Positions 1-10,490 of a DNA stretch of 64,000 bases are shown piece by piece. The stretch's first letter is position 1; every line of letters starts with the position of its first letter. Source of the DNA: Tragulus kanchil. Lineage: Eukaryota > Chordata > Mammalia > Artiodactyla > Tragulidae. The position numbers and the translations under genes are program-made. The stretch spans positions 134,240,831 to 134,304,830 of the forward strand of contig JAIOJX010000002.1 in NCBI GenBank assembly GCA_022376925.1, read 5' to 3'. The notes under the pieces were generated by a model. That model searched no databases. It saw only the letters and a list, made by a program, of their open reading frames with translations, and was not told the origin of the DNA.

Positions 1-83
1 CTTTCATGGATCCTTTTTGGGTGTTTGCCAGTGTGATGAGGCTGGGTAGGTGGGTAAGAGGTGACGTAAAAATAATAAAGAGG

Positions 84-227
84 GACTTCCCTGGTGGTCC
101 TGTGGCTTAGACTCAGAGCTCCCAATTCAGGTGACCTGGGTTCGATTCCTGGTCAGGGAACTGGATCCCACATGCTGTAACTAAGACCTAGTACAGCCAA
201 ATAAGTAAATAAAAATATTAAAAAAAT
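84..227 (+). mobile_element. Short tRNA-Glu-derived SINE (CHR-1-like)
   Basis: The element begins with the CTTCCCTGGTGGTCC head, has a box-B-like GGTTCGATTCCT at 139-150, and ends in an AATAAAAAT-type tail. An 11-bp AATAATAAAGA flanks it at 71-81 and 228-238, consistent with an L1-type target-site duplication. The short form lacks the long 3' body of the larger CHR elements. Non-coding. Confidence 0.8.
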
Positions 228-239
228 AATAATAAAGAA

Positions 240-675
240 GACACACCTTCCTAGAGTATGAGATAATTAAAAGGTTGAGAGAGTACGTCCATTTTTTTGT
301 CATGGTAAGATGTTCAAACATTGGCATATTGCAGAAGAGAGTGTAAAAGTCACTTACGGTCAGGAGAGCCAAGGTCTGTAGCAAAGCATTCTGGGTGTAC
401 GTTCAGGAGATGCTGTGGGCCCCCGGCCTGTATCCCTTCCCAGGCCCGTGCTGGATTCGTCTTGTATCAACACATGGAGCCAGTTGTGCTTCTGTCTTCC
501 TCACTGCTTTCAGTCACATCAGACTTGGTAGCTTAAAATTGCTGGGTTGGGAATCTTTACATTATAGACACTGAAACAGGCAACTGTCCAGGGCTTTTCT
601 GCTCAGGAGAGCCTGTTGTTAAACATTTATCAGCACATCAGCTACTTGGCACCCACCATTCCTATATACGCCAAT
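240..675. other. No recognisable gene or repeat
   Basis: This is mixed-composition sequence with no convincing coding frame, splice-flanked exon or repeat family that I recognise. Short open frames on both strands lack any family resemblance. Confidence 0.5.
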
Positions 676-960
676 GACTTTTCCCAGCTTTGTTGAGGTA
701 TCATTGGTGCACAGAAAACGACACGTAATTAATGCATGTGATCTGGTGAGTTTGGGCATATGTATACTCTTTTATCACCATTATCATGATCAAGGTAATA
801 AACATGTTCACAATCTCCAAAACTTTGTGTTCCTTTGTTTTACAGTTTCTTTTTTTTTTTCCATATGTGTGTAGTGTGAGACCTACCTACTTAATAAATG
901 ATGAAGTGCACGGTATTATTATTTACTGTAGGCACTATGTCATATAGAAGATTGCTGAAG
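676..960 (-). mobile_element. L1 LINE fragment (old, antisense)
   Basis: The stretch resembles the reverse complement of the 3' part of older mammalian L1 elements, with the TTTGTTGAGGTATCATTGG-like start and a following run about joint positions and fluid TTATCACCATTATCATGATC-like text. It is diverged and truncated, with no usable reading frame. The subfamily is not determined. Confidence 0.6.
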
Positions 961-969
961 CTTACCTTG

Positions 970-1120
970 TATTGTTGTTCAGTCACTAGGTTGTGTCTGA
1001 CTCTTTGTGACAGCAGGGACTGCAGTACACCAGGCTTCCCTGTCCTTCACTGTCTCCTGAAGTTTGCTCAAATTCATGTCCATTGAGTCAGTGATGCTAA
1101 CTAATCCTCCGCATATTCCT
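970..1120 (-). mobile_element. BovB-related fragment (Bov-A/Art2A type)
   Basis: The sequence contains GACTCTTTGTGACAG followed by the GTTTGCTCAAATTCATGTCC and GAGTCAGTGATGC blocks that mark the ruminant BovB 3' region and the Bov-A/Art2A units derived from it. It is one of only two such fragments in the window; the other is near 53.9 kb. It supports a ruminant source. Confidence 0.75.
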
Positions 1121-1555
1121 GAAACTGTCTCGGGTCCTTTGTCTCTGAAAGGCTAGACAAACAGGGATCACCCGTTTCCAGATGGGAATAGTTAGGGCCA
1201 AGGCCTAGGCACAACCAAATAGACTTAAAGAAAAATTCCCCTCCTCCACCCCATGTGACAGGGCATCCTTACTCAGGAGGAAACAGTCCCCCAAAAGGAC
1301 CCAGGCCTTCAATGCCCCTTCCCACCCACATAGAGAAGAGCAGGACACAAGGCAGGGGAGGGGTCTGTCACCAGCAAAGCCCATTCAAAATTCCCAGGGA
1401 ATAAAATTAGAACCTGTGTGATAGGAAAAAAACCCCAACAAAATCTGACCTTGATGTTCTCTGCTGAGTCTAGTTCACTGGCTTCCAGGGCTTGAGACGC
1501 GGAAGCCTAATGCTGGCCCTTCCCAACAGAATTCCTGATACAAAAAAGCAGCGCC
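1121..1555. other. Unclassified non-coding sequence
   Basis: No gene, RNA or clear repeat is visible. The stretch is moderately purine- and C-rich with no sustained reading frame. Confidence 0.45.
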
Positions 1556-1569
1556 CACAGCTTGGCTCC

Positions 1570-1995
1570 TATACCACATTTTCTTTACCTATGTACCTGT
1601 CGATGCACGTTGGGATCAATTATTGTGAATAATGCTGCAAAGAATACAGGAACACAGGTATCTCTTCATGATGTCATTTTGTTTTCTTTGCATATGTGCC
1701 CAGATTTGGGGTTGCTGGATCACGCATGTGTGGTTAAGTCGTTTCGATTATGTCCAACTCTTTTGCAACCCCATGGACTGTTGCTCGCCAGGCTCCTCTC
1801 TCCATGGGATTTCCCAGGCAAGAATACTGGAGTGGGTTGCCTTGCCTTCCTCCAGGGGATCTTCTCGACTCAGGGATGAAACCCCTGTCTCCTGCGGCTC
1901 CTGACTTGTAGATGGATTCTTTACTGCTGAGTCATTGGGGGAAGCCCTTGCTGGATCATATGGTAGTTCTATTTTTAATTTTTTTGAGCAACCCC
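1570..1995 (-). mobile_element. L1 LINE fragment interrupted by a Bov-tA SINE
   Basis: The TTGTGAATAATGCTGCAAAG and GGATCATATGGTAGTTCTAT blocks match the antisense of the familiar L1 3' region. The element is split at 1722 by a Bov-tA insertion and resumes at 1948, with TTGCTGGATCA repeated on both sides (1712-1722 and 1948-1958). The SINE is therefore younger than this L1. Confidence 0.75.
1723..1947 (-). mobile_element. Bov-tA SINE inserted in L1
   Basis: Read on the minus strand this is a tRNA-Glu-like head followed by a Bov-A unit: the AAGAATACTGGAGTGGGTTG block and the CCAACTCTTTTGCAACCCC block are diagnostic. An 11-bp direct repeat TTGCTGGATCA flanks it. Bov-tA is restricted to ruminants. 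Confidence 0.85.
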
Positions 1996-1999
1996 AATG

Positions 2000-2676
2000 A
2001 CTTCTTCCTACAAGCATGGGTGGCAGTCTTCCCGGGGGCTTTGCCTGCTCTAGGCATGTGCTCAGCCTGTGTCGGGGGCAGGTGGAAATGCCAGGGAGTC
2101 AATGACCATGGGAGCAGCCCTGAACCAATGACAGATGGGAATGGAGGATATATACCTGGGTCTTCCCCTTTCAGGTGGGGCATCAGGGGCATGTTCTCTT
2201 CACCTTCAGACTCTCCAGCAGGTTGGAGCTCCAGTTGCCCATGGTATTCGCCTGCTCCTTGTGGTACCCTGCTTGGCTCCTTTTGTCCTGTCTCCCTTTC
2301 CCCTGTCAATCCTGGATTACATTATAAGTAGACACTTTGCTGTCAAAGTCATGTCTCGGGGTTCTCTGGAGAAACTCAACCTGATCTGTGACAGATCTTC
2401 CAGAACACAAGCTCACCATCCTCTGGGGCTGTGGGCACTCAGTGGGATGCTTAGAAGGAGCCCCATATTAGATGGCTGTGCAGATCCTGGTATTTTCTGA
2501 GTTTAGGGAGTTTCAGGTCATACAAAGACTGTGCACTTTTTGGGCTCTTGGGATGTGAAATGATCTGGGGTGGCACATTGACCCCTCTTAGACTTTTGCA
2601 TTTTGATCATGTGATTCTGACAGATGAGTTTCACAAGTGAGGGGAGGGGGCAAAGAAGATATTTGATTTCTGATGA
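2000..2676. other. Unclassified non-coding sequence
   Basis: Overlapping open frames of up to 139 codons occur on both strands, but none has a recognisable domain and they overlap each other, as expected by chance in G/C-rich sequence. A unique locus segment is likely. Confidence 0.45.
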
Positions 2677-3102
2677 AATTTTAAGGTTTTTTCAGAGGAT
2701 TTCTGCTGGAACAGACTTTTTGATTGAAAGATGTTTGTCTGGTGTTTGTCTCCAGCTGATGGTGGGGGGAGCAGATAAAGCTCACTGAGTAGCTATTTTT
2801 TCTCAGACACTCTGGGGGAATATTTGTGCATAGAGAGAAATAGAGGAGAGGGAGGGATGGGTGGGTAGGAATCATCCTTTATAGCTGGTCTTCCCCCCGG
2901 TCTAGTGTTTCTCAAACTTTCCTAGCTGTCACTATCATCTGATTAAAAAGTTCAGGTTGTTTGGATCCATTAGAGAACTCCTGAGTCTCCAAGGAAATCT
3001 CTATCATTTGATATGTGATTCTGATGTTGGAGGTTCAAAGACTAAACTTTTAGAAATGCTGGCTCATAGGCTCTGGCTTCACACCTGCTCTGTGCCAGCG
3101 AC

Positions 3103-3312
3103 GCGTTGCTATTTACTTGCTAAGTTGTGTCTGGCTTTTTCGCAACCCCCGTGGTCTATGGTGGCTTCCCTGTCGACAGCATTTTCCAGGCAAGAATTCT
3201 GGAGTAGATGGCCATGTCCTCCTCCACGGGATCTTCCCTAACCAGGGATTGAACCTGCGTCTCTTACATTGCAGGCAGATTTATTTTACCACGGGCCCCC
3301 CTGGGAAGCCCA
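3103..3312 (-). mobile_element. Bov-tA SINE (duplication 1, copy 1)
   Basis: The minus strand shows the SINE head at the right (TGGGCTTCCCAGGGGGGCCC-like end near 3312) and a Bov-A tail at the left (GTTGTGTCTGGCTTTTTCGC). AAGAATTCTGGAGTAGATGG corresponds to the conserved middle block. A second copy at 4185-4394 belongs to the tandem duplication and is not an independent insertion. Confidence 0.8.
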
Positions 3313-4184
3313 CCAGTGATGAGTGCTCCTGAAGGGCCTGGGGGATTCCCCAGGCTCTACTTGCTGTTCTGGTTGGTGGGAAAGCAAACCAGCCGCACCT
3401 TTTCTCAGCCTGAGGCCCTCTGTATCTTGTCGAGCTCAGGAGGTTGGAGACCTTTGTCAGGCCGGAGGGTGGGGCATTCGTCTGGGCGCTGTGGTCTAAC
3501 CCGAGGAAACCACACCCGCCCCATCTCGAGTCTGACATTTTGGTGGATTGGTTCGGGGGCTGGGGGTGGGGGACGTGCCTGTTGACCCCAGCGGGGCTCC
3601 GTGCCCCGTGAGCAGCAGCTACCAAATGCTAGTGATTTGCTTGCCACCCTCAGCTCTGTTGCCACACGGTCTCCACACGCTGTGCCATTATTCACTTATT
3701 ATTTGACTATGAATCGACATGTTTAAAGATTTATGTATTTGAGCTTATAAAGGAAACTGCATATCGCTCCTGTAAATTTTAAGGTTTTTCAGAGGATTTG
3801 GGAAATTGAAAGATGTTTGTCTGGTGTTTGTCTCCAGCTGATGGTGGGGGGAGCAGATAAAGCTCACTGAGTAGCTATTTTTTCTCAGACACTCTGGGGG
3901 AATATTTGTGCATAGAGAGAAATAGAGGAGAGGGAGGGATGGGTGGGTAGGAATCATCCTTTATAGCTGGTCTTCCCCCCGGTCTAGTGTTTCTCAAACT
4001 TTCCTAGCTGTCACTATCATCTGATTAAAAAGTTCAGGTTGTTTGGATCCATTAGAGAACTCCTGAGTCTCCAAGGAAATCTCTATCATTTGATATGTGA
4101 TTCTGATGTTGGAGGTTCAAAGACTAAACTTTTAGAAATGCTGGCTCATAGGCTCTGGCTTCACACCTGCTCTGTGCCAGCGAC

Positions 4185-4394
4185 GCGTTGCTATTTACTT
4201 GCTAAGTTGTGTCTGGCTTTTTCGCAACCCCCGTGGTCTATGGTGGCTTCCCTGTCGACAGCATTTTCCAGGCAAGAATTCTGGAGTAGATGGCCATGTC
4301 CTCCTCCACGGGATCTTCCCTAACCAGGGATTGAACCTGCGTCTCTTACATTGCAGGCAGATTTATTTTACCACGGGCCCCCCTGGGAAGCCCA
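4185..4394 (-). mobile_element. Bov-tA SINE (duplication 1, copy 2)
   Basis: It matches the element at 3103-3312, offset by 1082 bases, including the same flanks. Two independent insertions would not share flanking sequence, so this copy arose by segment duplication or mis-assembly. Confidence 0.8.
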
Positions 4395-5084
4395 CCAGTG
4401 ATGAGTGCTCCTGAAGGGCCTGGGGGATTCCCCAGGCTCTACTTGCTGTTCTGGTTGGTGGGAAAGCAAACCAGCCGCACCTTTTCTCAGCCTGAGGCCC
4501 TCTGTATCTTGTCGAGCTCAGGAGGTTGGAGACCTTTGTCAGGCCGGAGGGTGGGGCATTCATCTGGGTGCTGTGGTATAAACCGACTGAACCTCACCCT
4601 CTCCATATCGACTCTGACAGTTTTGTGGATTTGTTCCTGGGGTGGGGGTGGGGGACGTGCCTGTTGACCCCAGCGGGGCTCCGTGCCCCGTGAGCAGCAG
4701 CTACCAAATGCTAGTGATTTGCTTGCCACCCTCAGCTCTGTTGCCACACGGTCTCCACACGCTGTGCCATTATTCACTTATTATTTGACTATGAATCGAC
4801 ATGTTTAAAGATTTATGTATTTGAGCTTATAAAGGAAACTGCATATCGCTCCTGTAAATTACCAACTGCCATAAACAAAATAACTAGACAAACACAATAT
4901 ACACAAAAGCACCAAAAAATTGTCAAAAAGGGAGATTAGCAAGCGTTCAAGAGTTGTAAAAACAAGCCTGCTTGAAACACAACTCCTCTGTGGTGATCTG
5001 AAGGATGGAGAAAAAGAACCAGCTTGTTGCTGATTGATTTGGGGTTATTAAAGCCATAGGGTCCCCTCTGAAAATCATTTTGGT

Positions 5085-5285
5085 CTTCCCAGGTGGTTCA
5101 GACAGGAAAGAATCTGCCTGCAGGGCAGGAGACCCAAGTTCAATCCCTGGGTTGGGAAGATCCCCTAGAGAAGGGAATGGCTCCCCACTCCAGTATGCTT
5201 GCCTGGAGAATTCTGTGGATAGAGGACCCTGGTGGGCTACAGTCCGGGAGATATCAAAGAGTCAGACATGACTGAGCAATTAACA
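5085..5285 (+). mobile_element. Bov-tA SINE
   Basis: It has a tRNA-Glu-like head (TCTTCCCAGGTGGTTCAGAC), a box-B-like AGTTCAATCCCTGGG, the GGGAAGATCCCC...CCACTCCAGTATGC middle and a Bov-A tail AAAGAGTCAGACATGACTGA. This complete layout is specific to ruminants. The short open frames here are SINE-derived. Confidence 0.9.
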
Positions 5286-5289
5286 CTAC

Positions 5290-6105
5290 TGCCACATGAA
5301 CAATGCATTTCCTAACAGGTCGGGATCCACTGAGTGAAGGAACTGGTAGGCAGTAGTCCTGGGTCCAGAGATTGTTTTGAAGGCAGCCATTGGTGGGCTG
5401 GGCATCCTGCTTCTCAGACTGGCCACTGGGCAGCTTGGGTTTGGTAGAGGTTGGCCACTCAATGACTCCACTCACCAGGTCAGATCAAGGAGCGGGGCGT
5501 TATGACAAATGATATGTCACCGAGCTGGAACTCCTTAGAGCAGCAGCCCTTTGCTGACATGTGTGTCCAGATCTGGTAAGATTGTGAACTTGGAAATGAG
5601 GCCTGTGAATTGGCTGCCTGTTCGACTCGAGACAGCAAGGTCCTCAAGAGAGGGGCTGGGGGGCCTGGTGCTTGGGATCCTCAGTCAAGAGGGGCCCCCC
5701 AGAGAGGTATGGGACAGACACTGAAGTTGACCTTTACTTGTTCCACCAGGGCTGTTGCTACCTGGATTTTTCTGGAAGAACTCATCTGCGTATCCTTGAA
5801 AATAAGATTGGACTTCCAAAAGCCCCTTCCCTGGCCGAGGTGACTGAACCTAGGGCAGCATGTGTAGGAGCCCTGGGGACCGGCACTTAAGCAGTTATGT
5901 TGTGCAAACCTAATTATGGCTAATCAAAAAAGCAATTAAGAATTCTGAACTTGACTCTCAAACACAATGGAAGGAAACTCTGGGTTATCCTGTGCCCCAC
6001 CCAGCCATCACCAATAAAACTCTTTTGATGTTTACAAGGCAAAATCAAACATTTTGATTCTTGGTTATATAGCTACCCTGAGAATTAGTGTGGTTCAGTA
6101 AAAAT
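5290..6105. other. Unclassified, probably unique sequence
   Basis: No convincing gene. Open frames of 73-77 codons on both strands lack family features. An AATAAA lies at 6013-6018 within CCAATAAAACTC, but with no upstream gene evidence it is not called as a polyadenylation site. Confidence 0.45.
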
Positions 6106-6255
6106 AACTTGAGTTTCAGAGTTCTATTAAGCTTGAGACTGAATCCAGATCCTTTCAATTACTCACTGAACAACCTTGGGTAGGGAACTTTACTCTTCAG
6201 TGCCTCAGCCTCTAATATCTGTGTAAGATATAGGTAATCGCAGGACTTTGTAGAG
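6106..6255 (+). mobile_element. MIR relic
   Basis: The order of motifs (loss-tolerant AATCCAGATCC, CACTGAACAACCTTGGGTAG, CAGTGCCTCAGCCTCTAAT, GTAAGATATAGGTAATCGCA) follows the MIR core in sense orientation. It is strongly diverged, as expected for a relic shared by all mammals. Confidence 0.7.
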
Positions 6256-6727
6256 TCGTAATGCTTTGTCTTCCCCCTTGGTCACCCCCAATGACTTCAG
6301 CTGAGGCCCTGCGGCCCCACCTGGAAAATGGGACTCTGGCCTTTATCAGTCAGGAATCTTTCTGTTGTAACCAGCTTATGAAAGAAAAGGAGTTTATTGT
6401 TTCGTGTAACTGAGAGTCCAAAGGTAGACCTGGCAAAGGACAGTCCCAAAGGTTCATTGTTGTCATCATAGATCAGAAATGTCTCTTTTCACTCTCCACT
6501 CTGTTTTCCTCTGTGTTGGTTTTGTTCCCCAGCAGCACCCCAAATGAAAAGAGAGCCTCCCTCTCCCAACAGTACTGCAGAAAGACCCAGAAATGAACTT
6601 CAGCTTAAAGAAGGAAACCTCACTATCGCCAAGTGGATGTAGACACAGAACTCCGATTGGCCAGACTGGTCACATGCTCACCCCAGGAGCTAAAGGCTGC
6701 AATCTCACTTGTATCACATGCAGGGCA

Positions 6728-6730
<3 letters not shown>

Positions 6731-6769
<39 letters not shown>
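6731..6769. repeat. (TG)n microsatellite
   Basis: About 19 uninterrupted TG units. It is a simple dinucleotide repeat, likely length-polymorphic, and it creates the poly-Cys-Val frames seen in translation. Confidence 0.97.
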
Positions 6770-6773
<4 letters not shown>

Positions 6774-7012
6774 GATTCCTTAAAGCAAAAGCAGAATGCT
6801 GTTGCCAGAAGAGGGCTGTGTGCAGTCAACAGATAACTGTATACTAGTCAGATGATTATTATTATTTTTTTGGCTACAAACAGCAGAATTACCAACTCAC
6901 AGTGGCTTTGTTGACTTGTAGTTACAAGATGGCTGCTATGACTCTAGTCATCATACTGTCACAGGGAGAGTGTCCGGGACAGATGCACGGCTCAGGCAGC
7001 AAAAGTGAACTT

Positions 7013-7262
7013 CTTGGGCTTTCCTGGTGGTCCAGTGGGTAGAGAGTCCACCTTGCAGTGCAGAGGGCACCGGTTCAGTCCCCGGCCCAGGAGGATCCCA
7101 TGTGACACGGAGCAGCTGGACTGGTGTGTCCAATTTTCGGCCAGCGCTCTGGAGCACATGTGTCCAGATCTGGTGCTCCTCAATGAGAGAGGCCACTGCA
7201 GTGGGAGGCCCACATAGGCCAAAGAATGAAAAATGGATGAAAATAGGTATAAAAATAAAAAG
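7013..7262 (+). mobile_element. CHR-like SINE, dominant subfamily (duplication 2, copy 1)
   Basis: The CTTTCCTGGTGGTCCAGTGG head, box-B-like CGGTTCAGTCCCCGG, the GGACTGGTGTGTCCAATTTT block and the GAGAGGCCACTGCAGTGGGA block define the subfamily that dominates this window. It ends in ATGAAAAATGGATGAAAATA. It recurs at 8110-8357 only because of the segment duplication. Confidence 0.85.
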
Positions 7263-7324
7263 CATGGTAGGGGAAAATATTTTAAAAAATCTTCTTTCAT
7301 GTCTGTCTATTTTTCTTTAAAAAA

Positions 7325-7505
7325 ATCTATTTATTTATTTTTGGTTGCATTGGGTCTCCATTGTGGTGTGCAGGCTCAGTAGTTGTGGTCCACCAGCTTA
7401 CTTGCTCCCTGGCATGTGGGATCTTAGTTCCCCGACCAGGGATCAAACCTCAGTCCCCTGCATTGGAAGGTGAATTCTTAACCACTGAACTACCAGGGAA
7501 GTCCC
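7325..7505 (-). mobile_element. Short tRNA-Glu SINE (duplication 2, copy 1)
   Basis: In minus orientation it shows an ATTTATTTATTTTTGG tail at the left and the GGGAAGTCCC head at the right, with GACCAGGGATCAAACCTCAG as the inverse of box B. The repeat at 8420-8600 is the duplicated copy. Confidence 0.8.
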
Positions 7506-7769
7506 CATGTCTGTCTGTTTTGATAGTCTCCAAATGTAGATCCCCTCATAGGGATTTGTCATTGACCAAACAGAAAAATCTCTAACTGTAATGGACGTTG
7601 GAAAAGTCAATATCTGACATTTTTAGGCTTTATCATGGGACATGAGCTTTCCTAATAGTGATGAAAATAGAGAGAAATAATAGCTGGGTAGTCTATTATT
7701 CTAAATGTGACTGTGATAGTGGAAAACCCCTAAATGTTGATGGTTTAAGACGGTGTTTTTTGGGTTTTT

Positions 7770-7957
7770 TTTAAACATTTATTTATTTATTTTGGCAGGG
7801 GTGGGGAGGGAGGGGTGTGGATGGGCCACTTCCACTGGTCTTTCACTTCTCTAGTTTCATCCATCTTTGTTCTTTGGCCCATGTAGGCCTCCTATCGCCG
7901 CGGCATCTGTTGTCACAGAGCACCGGCTCTGGGTGCATGCGCTCCAGAGCTCTGGCT
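7770..7957 (-). mobile_element. Truncated CHR-like SINE at duplication 2 junction
   Basis: The 3' part of a minus-strand SINE with the G-rich 3' extension (7797-7825) is present, but it stops abruptly at 7957, where copy 2 of the duplication starts. The intact version is at 8853-9175. The truncation coincides exactly with the duplication junction. Confidence 0.85.
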
Positions 7958-8109
7958 CAGATGATTATTATTTGGCAAAACGCAATTACCAACTCACAGT
8001 GGCTTTGTTGACTTGTAGTTACAAGATGGCTTTTATGACTCTAGTCATCATACTGTCACAGGGAGAGTGTCCGGGACAGATGCACGGCTCAGGCAGCAAA
8101 AGTGAACTT

Positions 8110-8357
8110 CTTGGGCTTTCCTGGTGGTCCAGTGGGTAGAGTCCACCTTGCAGTGCAGAGGGCACCGGTTCAGTCCCCGGCCCAGGAGGATCCCATGTGA
8201 CACGGAGCAGCTGGACTGGTGTGTCCAATTTTCGGCCAGCGCTCTGGAGCACATGTGTCCAGATCTGGTGCTCCTCAATGAGAGAGGCCACTGCAGTGGG
8301 AGGCCCACATAGGCCAAAGAATGAAAAATGGATGAAAATAGGTATAAAAATAAAAAT
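8110..8357 (+). mobile_element. CHR-like SINE (duplication 2, copy 2)
   Basis: Duplicate of the element at 7013-7262. It differs by a 2-base deletion in GTGGGTAGAGTCC and a few substitutions. Confidence 0.85.
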
Positions 8358-8419
8358 CATGGTAGGGGAAAATATTTTAAAAAATCTTCTTTCATGTCTG
8401 TCTATTTTTCTTTAAAAAA

Positions 8420-8600
8420 ATCTATTTATTTATTTTTGGTTGCATTGGGTCTCCATTGTGGTGTGCAGGCTCAGTAGTTGTGGTCCACCAGCTTACTTGC
8501 TCCCTGGCATGTGGGATCTTAGTTCCCCGACCAGGGATCAAACCTCAGTCCCCTGCATTGGAAGGTGAATTCTTAACCACTGAACTACCAGGGAAGTCCC
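8420..8600 (-). mobile_element. Short tRNA-Glu SINE (duplication 2, copy 2)
   Basis: Duplicate of 7325-7505, offset by 1095 bases with identical flanks. Confidence 0.8.
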
Positions 8601-8852
8601 CATGTCTGTCTGTTTTGATAGTCTCCAAATGTAGATCCCCTCATAGGGATTTGTCATTGACCAAACAGAAAAATCTCTAACTGTAATGGACGTTGGAAAA
8701 GTCAATATCTGACATTTTTAGGCTTTATCATGGGACATGAGCTTTCCTAATAGTGATGAAAATAGAGAGAAATAATAGCTGGGTAGTCTATTATTCTAAA
8801 TGTGACTGTGATAGTGGAAAACCCCTAAATGTTGATGGTTTAAGACAGTGTT

Positions 8853-9175
8853 TTTTGGGTTTTTTTTAAACATTTATTTATTTATTTTGGCAGGGGTGGG
8901 GAGGGAGGGGTGTGGATGGGCCACTTCCACTGGTCTTTCACTTCTCTAGTTTCATCCATCTTTGTTCTTTGGCCCATGTAGGCCTCCTATCGCCGCGGCA
9001 TCTGTTGTCACAGAGCACCGGCTCTGGGTGCATGCGCTCCAGAGCTCTGGCTTGGCAACTGGACACATCGGTCCAGTCATTCCGCGGCACGCGGGATCCT
9101 CCCAAGCCAGGGATCGAACTGGCGCCCCTTGCACTGCAAGGCAGCATCCCTACCCACTGGACCACCAGGGAAGCC
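8853..9175 (-). mobile_element. Full-length CHR-like SINE with G-rich 3' extension
   Basis: The intact minus-strand element is flanked by the 14-bp direct repeat TTAAGACAGTGTTT (8839-8852 and 9176-9189). The left part carries the G-rich extension (8892-8920), then the GGCCACTTCCACTGGTC, TTCATCCATCTTTGTTC and GGCATCTGTTG blocks, and the head CCACCAGGGAAGCC at the right. The perfect long TSD implies a recent insertion. Confidence 0.93.
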
Positions 9176-9189
9176 TTAAGACAGTGTTT

Positions 9190-9775
9190 ATTCCTTGTTT
9201 ACCCTGTGTGTTGTCAAGTGCAGGTCAGTATCCTTGGCTCCACATGCCTTCATGTTGCAGGAACCAGGCTAAAGGGGCAGCCCCTGTTGGGGCCAGGCCT
9301 TGTCTCAGAGGGAAAGCAAAAGAGCTGCAGGAAACACAGCTAAGTTTCTCTGTGGACTTACACTTGATGATGTTGTGTACCGGGAAAGGGCTCAGTGGGG
9401 CAATTCTTCTGCAGCTCGTGGCCACTCTGGTATTCAGTTGGCCACAGCGTGACCTGGAGGGTCTGACTTGGCTATACTCTTAGGTCTAGCGCCTTGGTAG
9501 GGATGCCTTGAAGGCTGGGCTCTCTGGCATGGGAGTGTGAGTGTGAGGGTTGTAGGCCTCCTCCATGGCAGTTCAGGGCTCCCAGGCACCGTGTCCCCAG
9601 AGACCGGAAGTGGAAAACCCTGGGCCTGGAAACATCACTTATGTCATAATGTATTAGACAAAGCAGTCACAGAGCCCACAAGAGGAGAGCAGGAGTTTTA
9701 AGGGATTTATGGCCTCTTTTACTTGTCACCTGTGGATTTAGGAACAGATGCCTAATCTTACAGGGAAGGGCAGTG
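9190..9775. other. Unclassified non-coding sequence
   Basis: No gene or RNA recognised. From 9564 onward it lies in tandem duplication 3. Confidence 0.4.
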
Positions 9776-9779
9776 GAGT

Positions 9780-10100
9780 TTTTTAAAAATAATTTGTTTA
9801 TTTTTGGCTGTGCTGGGTCTTCATCATTGCATGGGCTTTTCTCTAGTTGTGTCAAGCAGGGGCTACTCTCTAGTTTTGGGGAACAGGCTCCTCATTGCGG
9901 TGAAGTCTCCTGTTGCAGAGTCTGGGCTATGGAGCACGTGAACTTCAGTAGTTACCACATGTGGGTTGATACTGGAGCTGCAGGCTCTAGAGTCCAGGCT
10001 CTGCAGTTGTGGCTCATGGGCTTAGTTGTCCCTTGGCATGTGGCACCTTCCCGGATCAGAGATGGAACCTGTGTCTCCTGCATTGACAGCTGGCTTCTTT
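9780..10100 (-). mobile_element. CHR-2-like SINE (duplication 3, copy 1)
   Basis: A minus-strand element of the older, longer type: TTGTTTATTTTTGGCTGTGC at the left, GGGGCTACTCTCTAG and GCACGTGAACTTCAGTAG blocks, then GTGTCTCCTGCATTGACAG at the right. Its head is separated by later A/T-rich and SINE sequence. A duplicate lies at 10884-11204. Confidence 0.75.
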
Positions 10101-10149
10101 TTTTAAATTTTAATTAAAAAATTTTTTTAGCCAATTTAAAAAATTTCAT

Positions 10150-10490
10150 TATTTATTTATTTATTTATTTTTAAAGATTTATTTGTTTATTTTGGGTGGG
10201 GGTTGGGTTGGGGAGGGGGGGGGAGCGGGCGGGCCACTTCTATTGGTCTTGCATTTCTCCATTTTCATCCATCTTTGTTCTTTGGCTCCTGTGGGCCTCC
10301 CATCATGGTGGCCTCTGTTGCTGCAGAGCGCCGGCTCTGGGCGCATGCGCTCCAGAGCTCCGGCTCGGTAATTGGACACATCAGTCCAGCCGCTCTGCGG
10401 CACGTGGGATCTTCCCAGGCCAGGGATTGAAATGGCGCCCCCTGCATTGCAAGGCGGTGTCCTTATCCACTGGACCACCAGAGGAAGCCC
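10150..10490 (-). mobile_element. CHR-like SINE with G-rich extension (duplication 3, copy 1)
   Basis: The run from the TTTATTTATTTTTAAAG tail through the G-rich extension (10193-10230) and GGCCACTTCTATTGGTC to the CCACCAGAGGAAGCC head is the dominant subfamily in minus orientation. TCATTATTTATTT occurs on both sides and may be its target-site duplication. It is duplicated at 11255-11597. Confidence 0.88.

Larger units (their letters stand above)
2677..4860 (+). repeat. Tandem duplication 1 (~1.09 kb unit)
   Basis: Copy 1 runs 2677-3773 and copy 2 3774-4860, with an AAATTTT overlap at the junction. The period is 1097 at the left edge and 1082 afterwards, because copy 2 lost about 15 bases just inside its start (near 3800). 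Outside that edge and one block of clustered substitutions (3486-3566 versus 4568-4648) the copies look identical. It is first of 15 similar duplications and probably an assembly artefact. Confidence 0.9.
6849..9052 (+). repeat. Tandem duplication 2 (~1.10 kb unit)
   Basis: Copy 1 is 6849-7957 and copy 2 7958-9052. The period falls from about 1109 at the edge to 1097 and then 1095. The junction cuts through the middle of a SINE: copy 1 ends inside it after GAGCTCTGGCT, whereas copy 2 continues into the rest of the element. Copy 2 begins with a deletion-rich 30-base stretch. Confidence 0.93.

Noticed and set aside
139..150. Box-B motifs in many SINEs as functional tRNA-Glu genes
   Set aside because: None has a complete cloverleaf. 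All sit at the head of SINEs with A-rich tails and mutated stems.
6013..6018. AATAAA as a gene polyadenylation site
   Set aside because: There is no upstream coding sequence or GT-rich downstream element; a chance occurrence is likely.
6593..6836. Cys/Val-repeat frames
   Set aside because: They are translations of the (TG)n microsatellite.
8912..9483. Overlapping frames of 143 and 173 codons
   Set aside because: Both start inside a minus-strand SINE and run into anonymous sequence. The SINE translation is repeated at other loci, so they are not genes.
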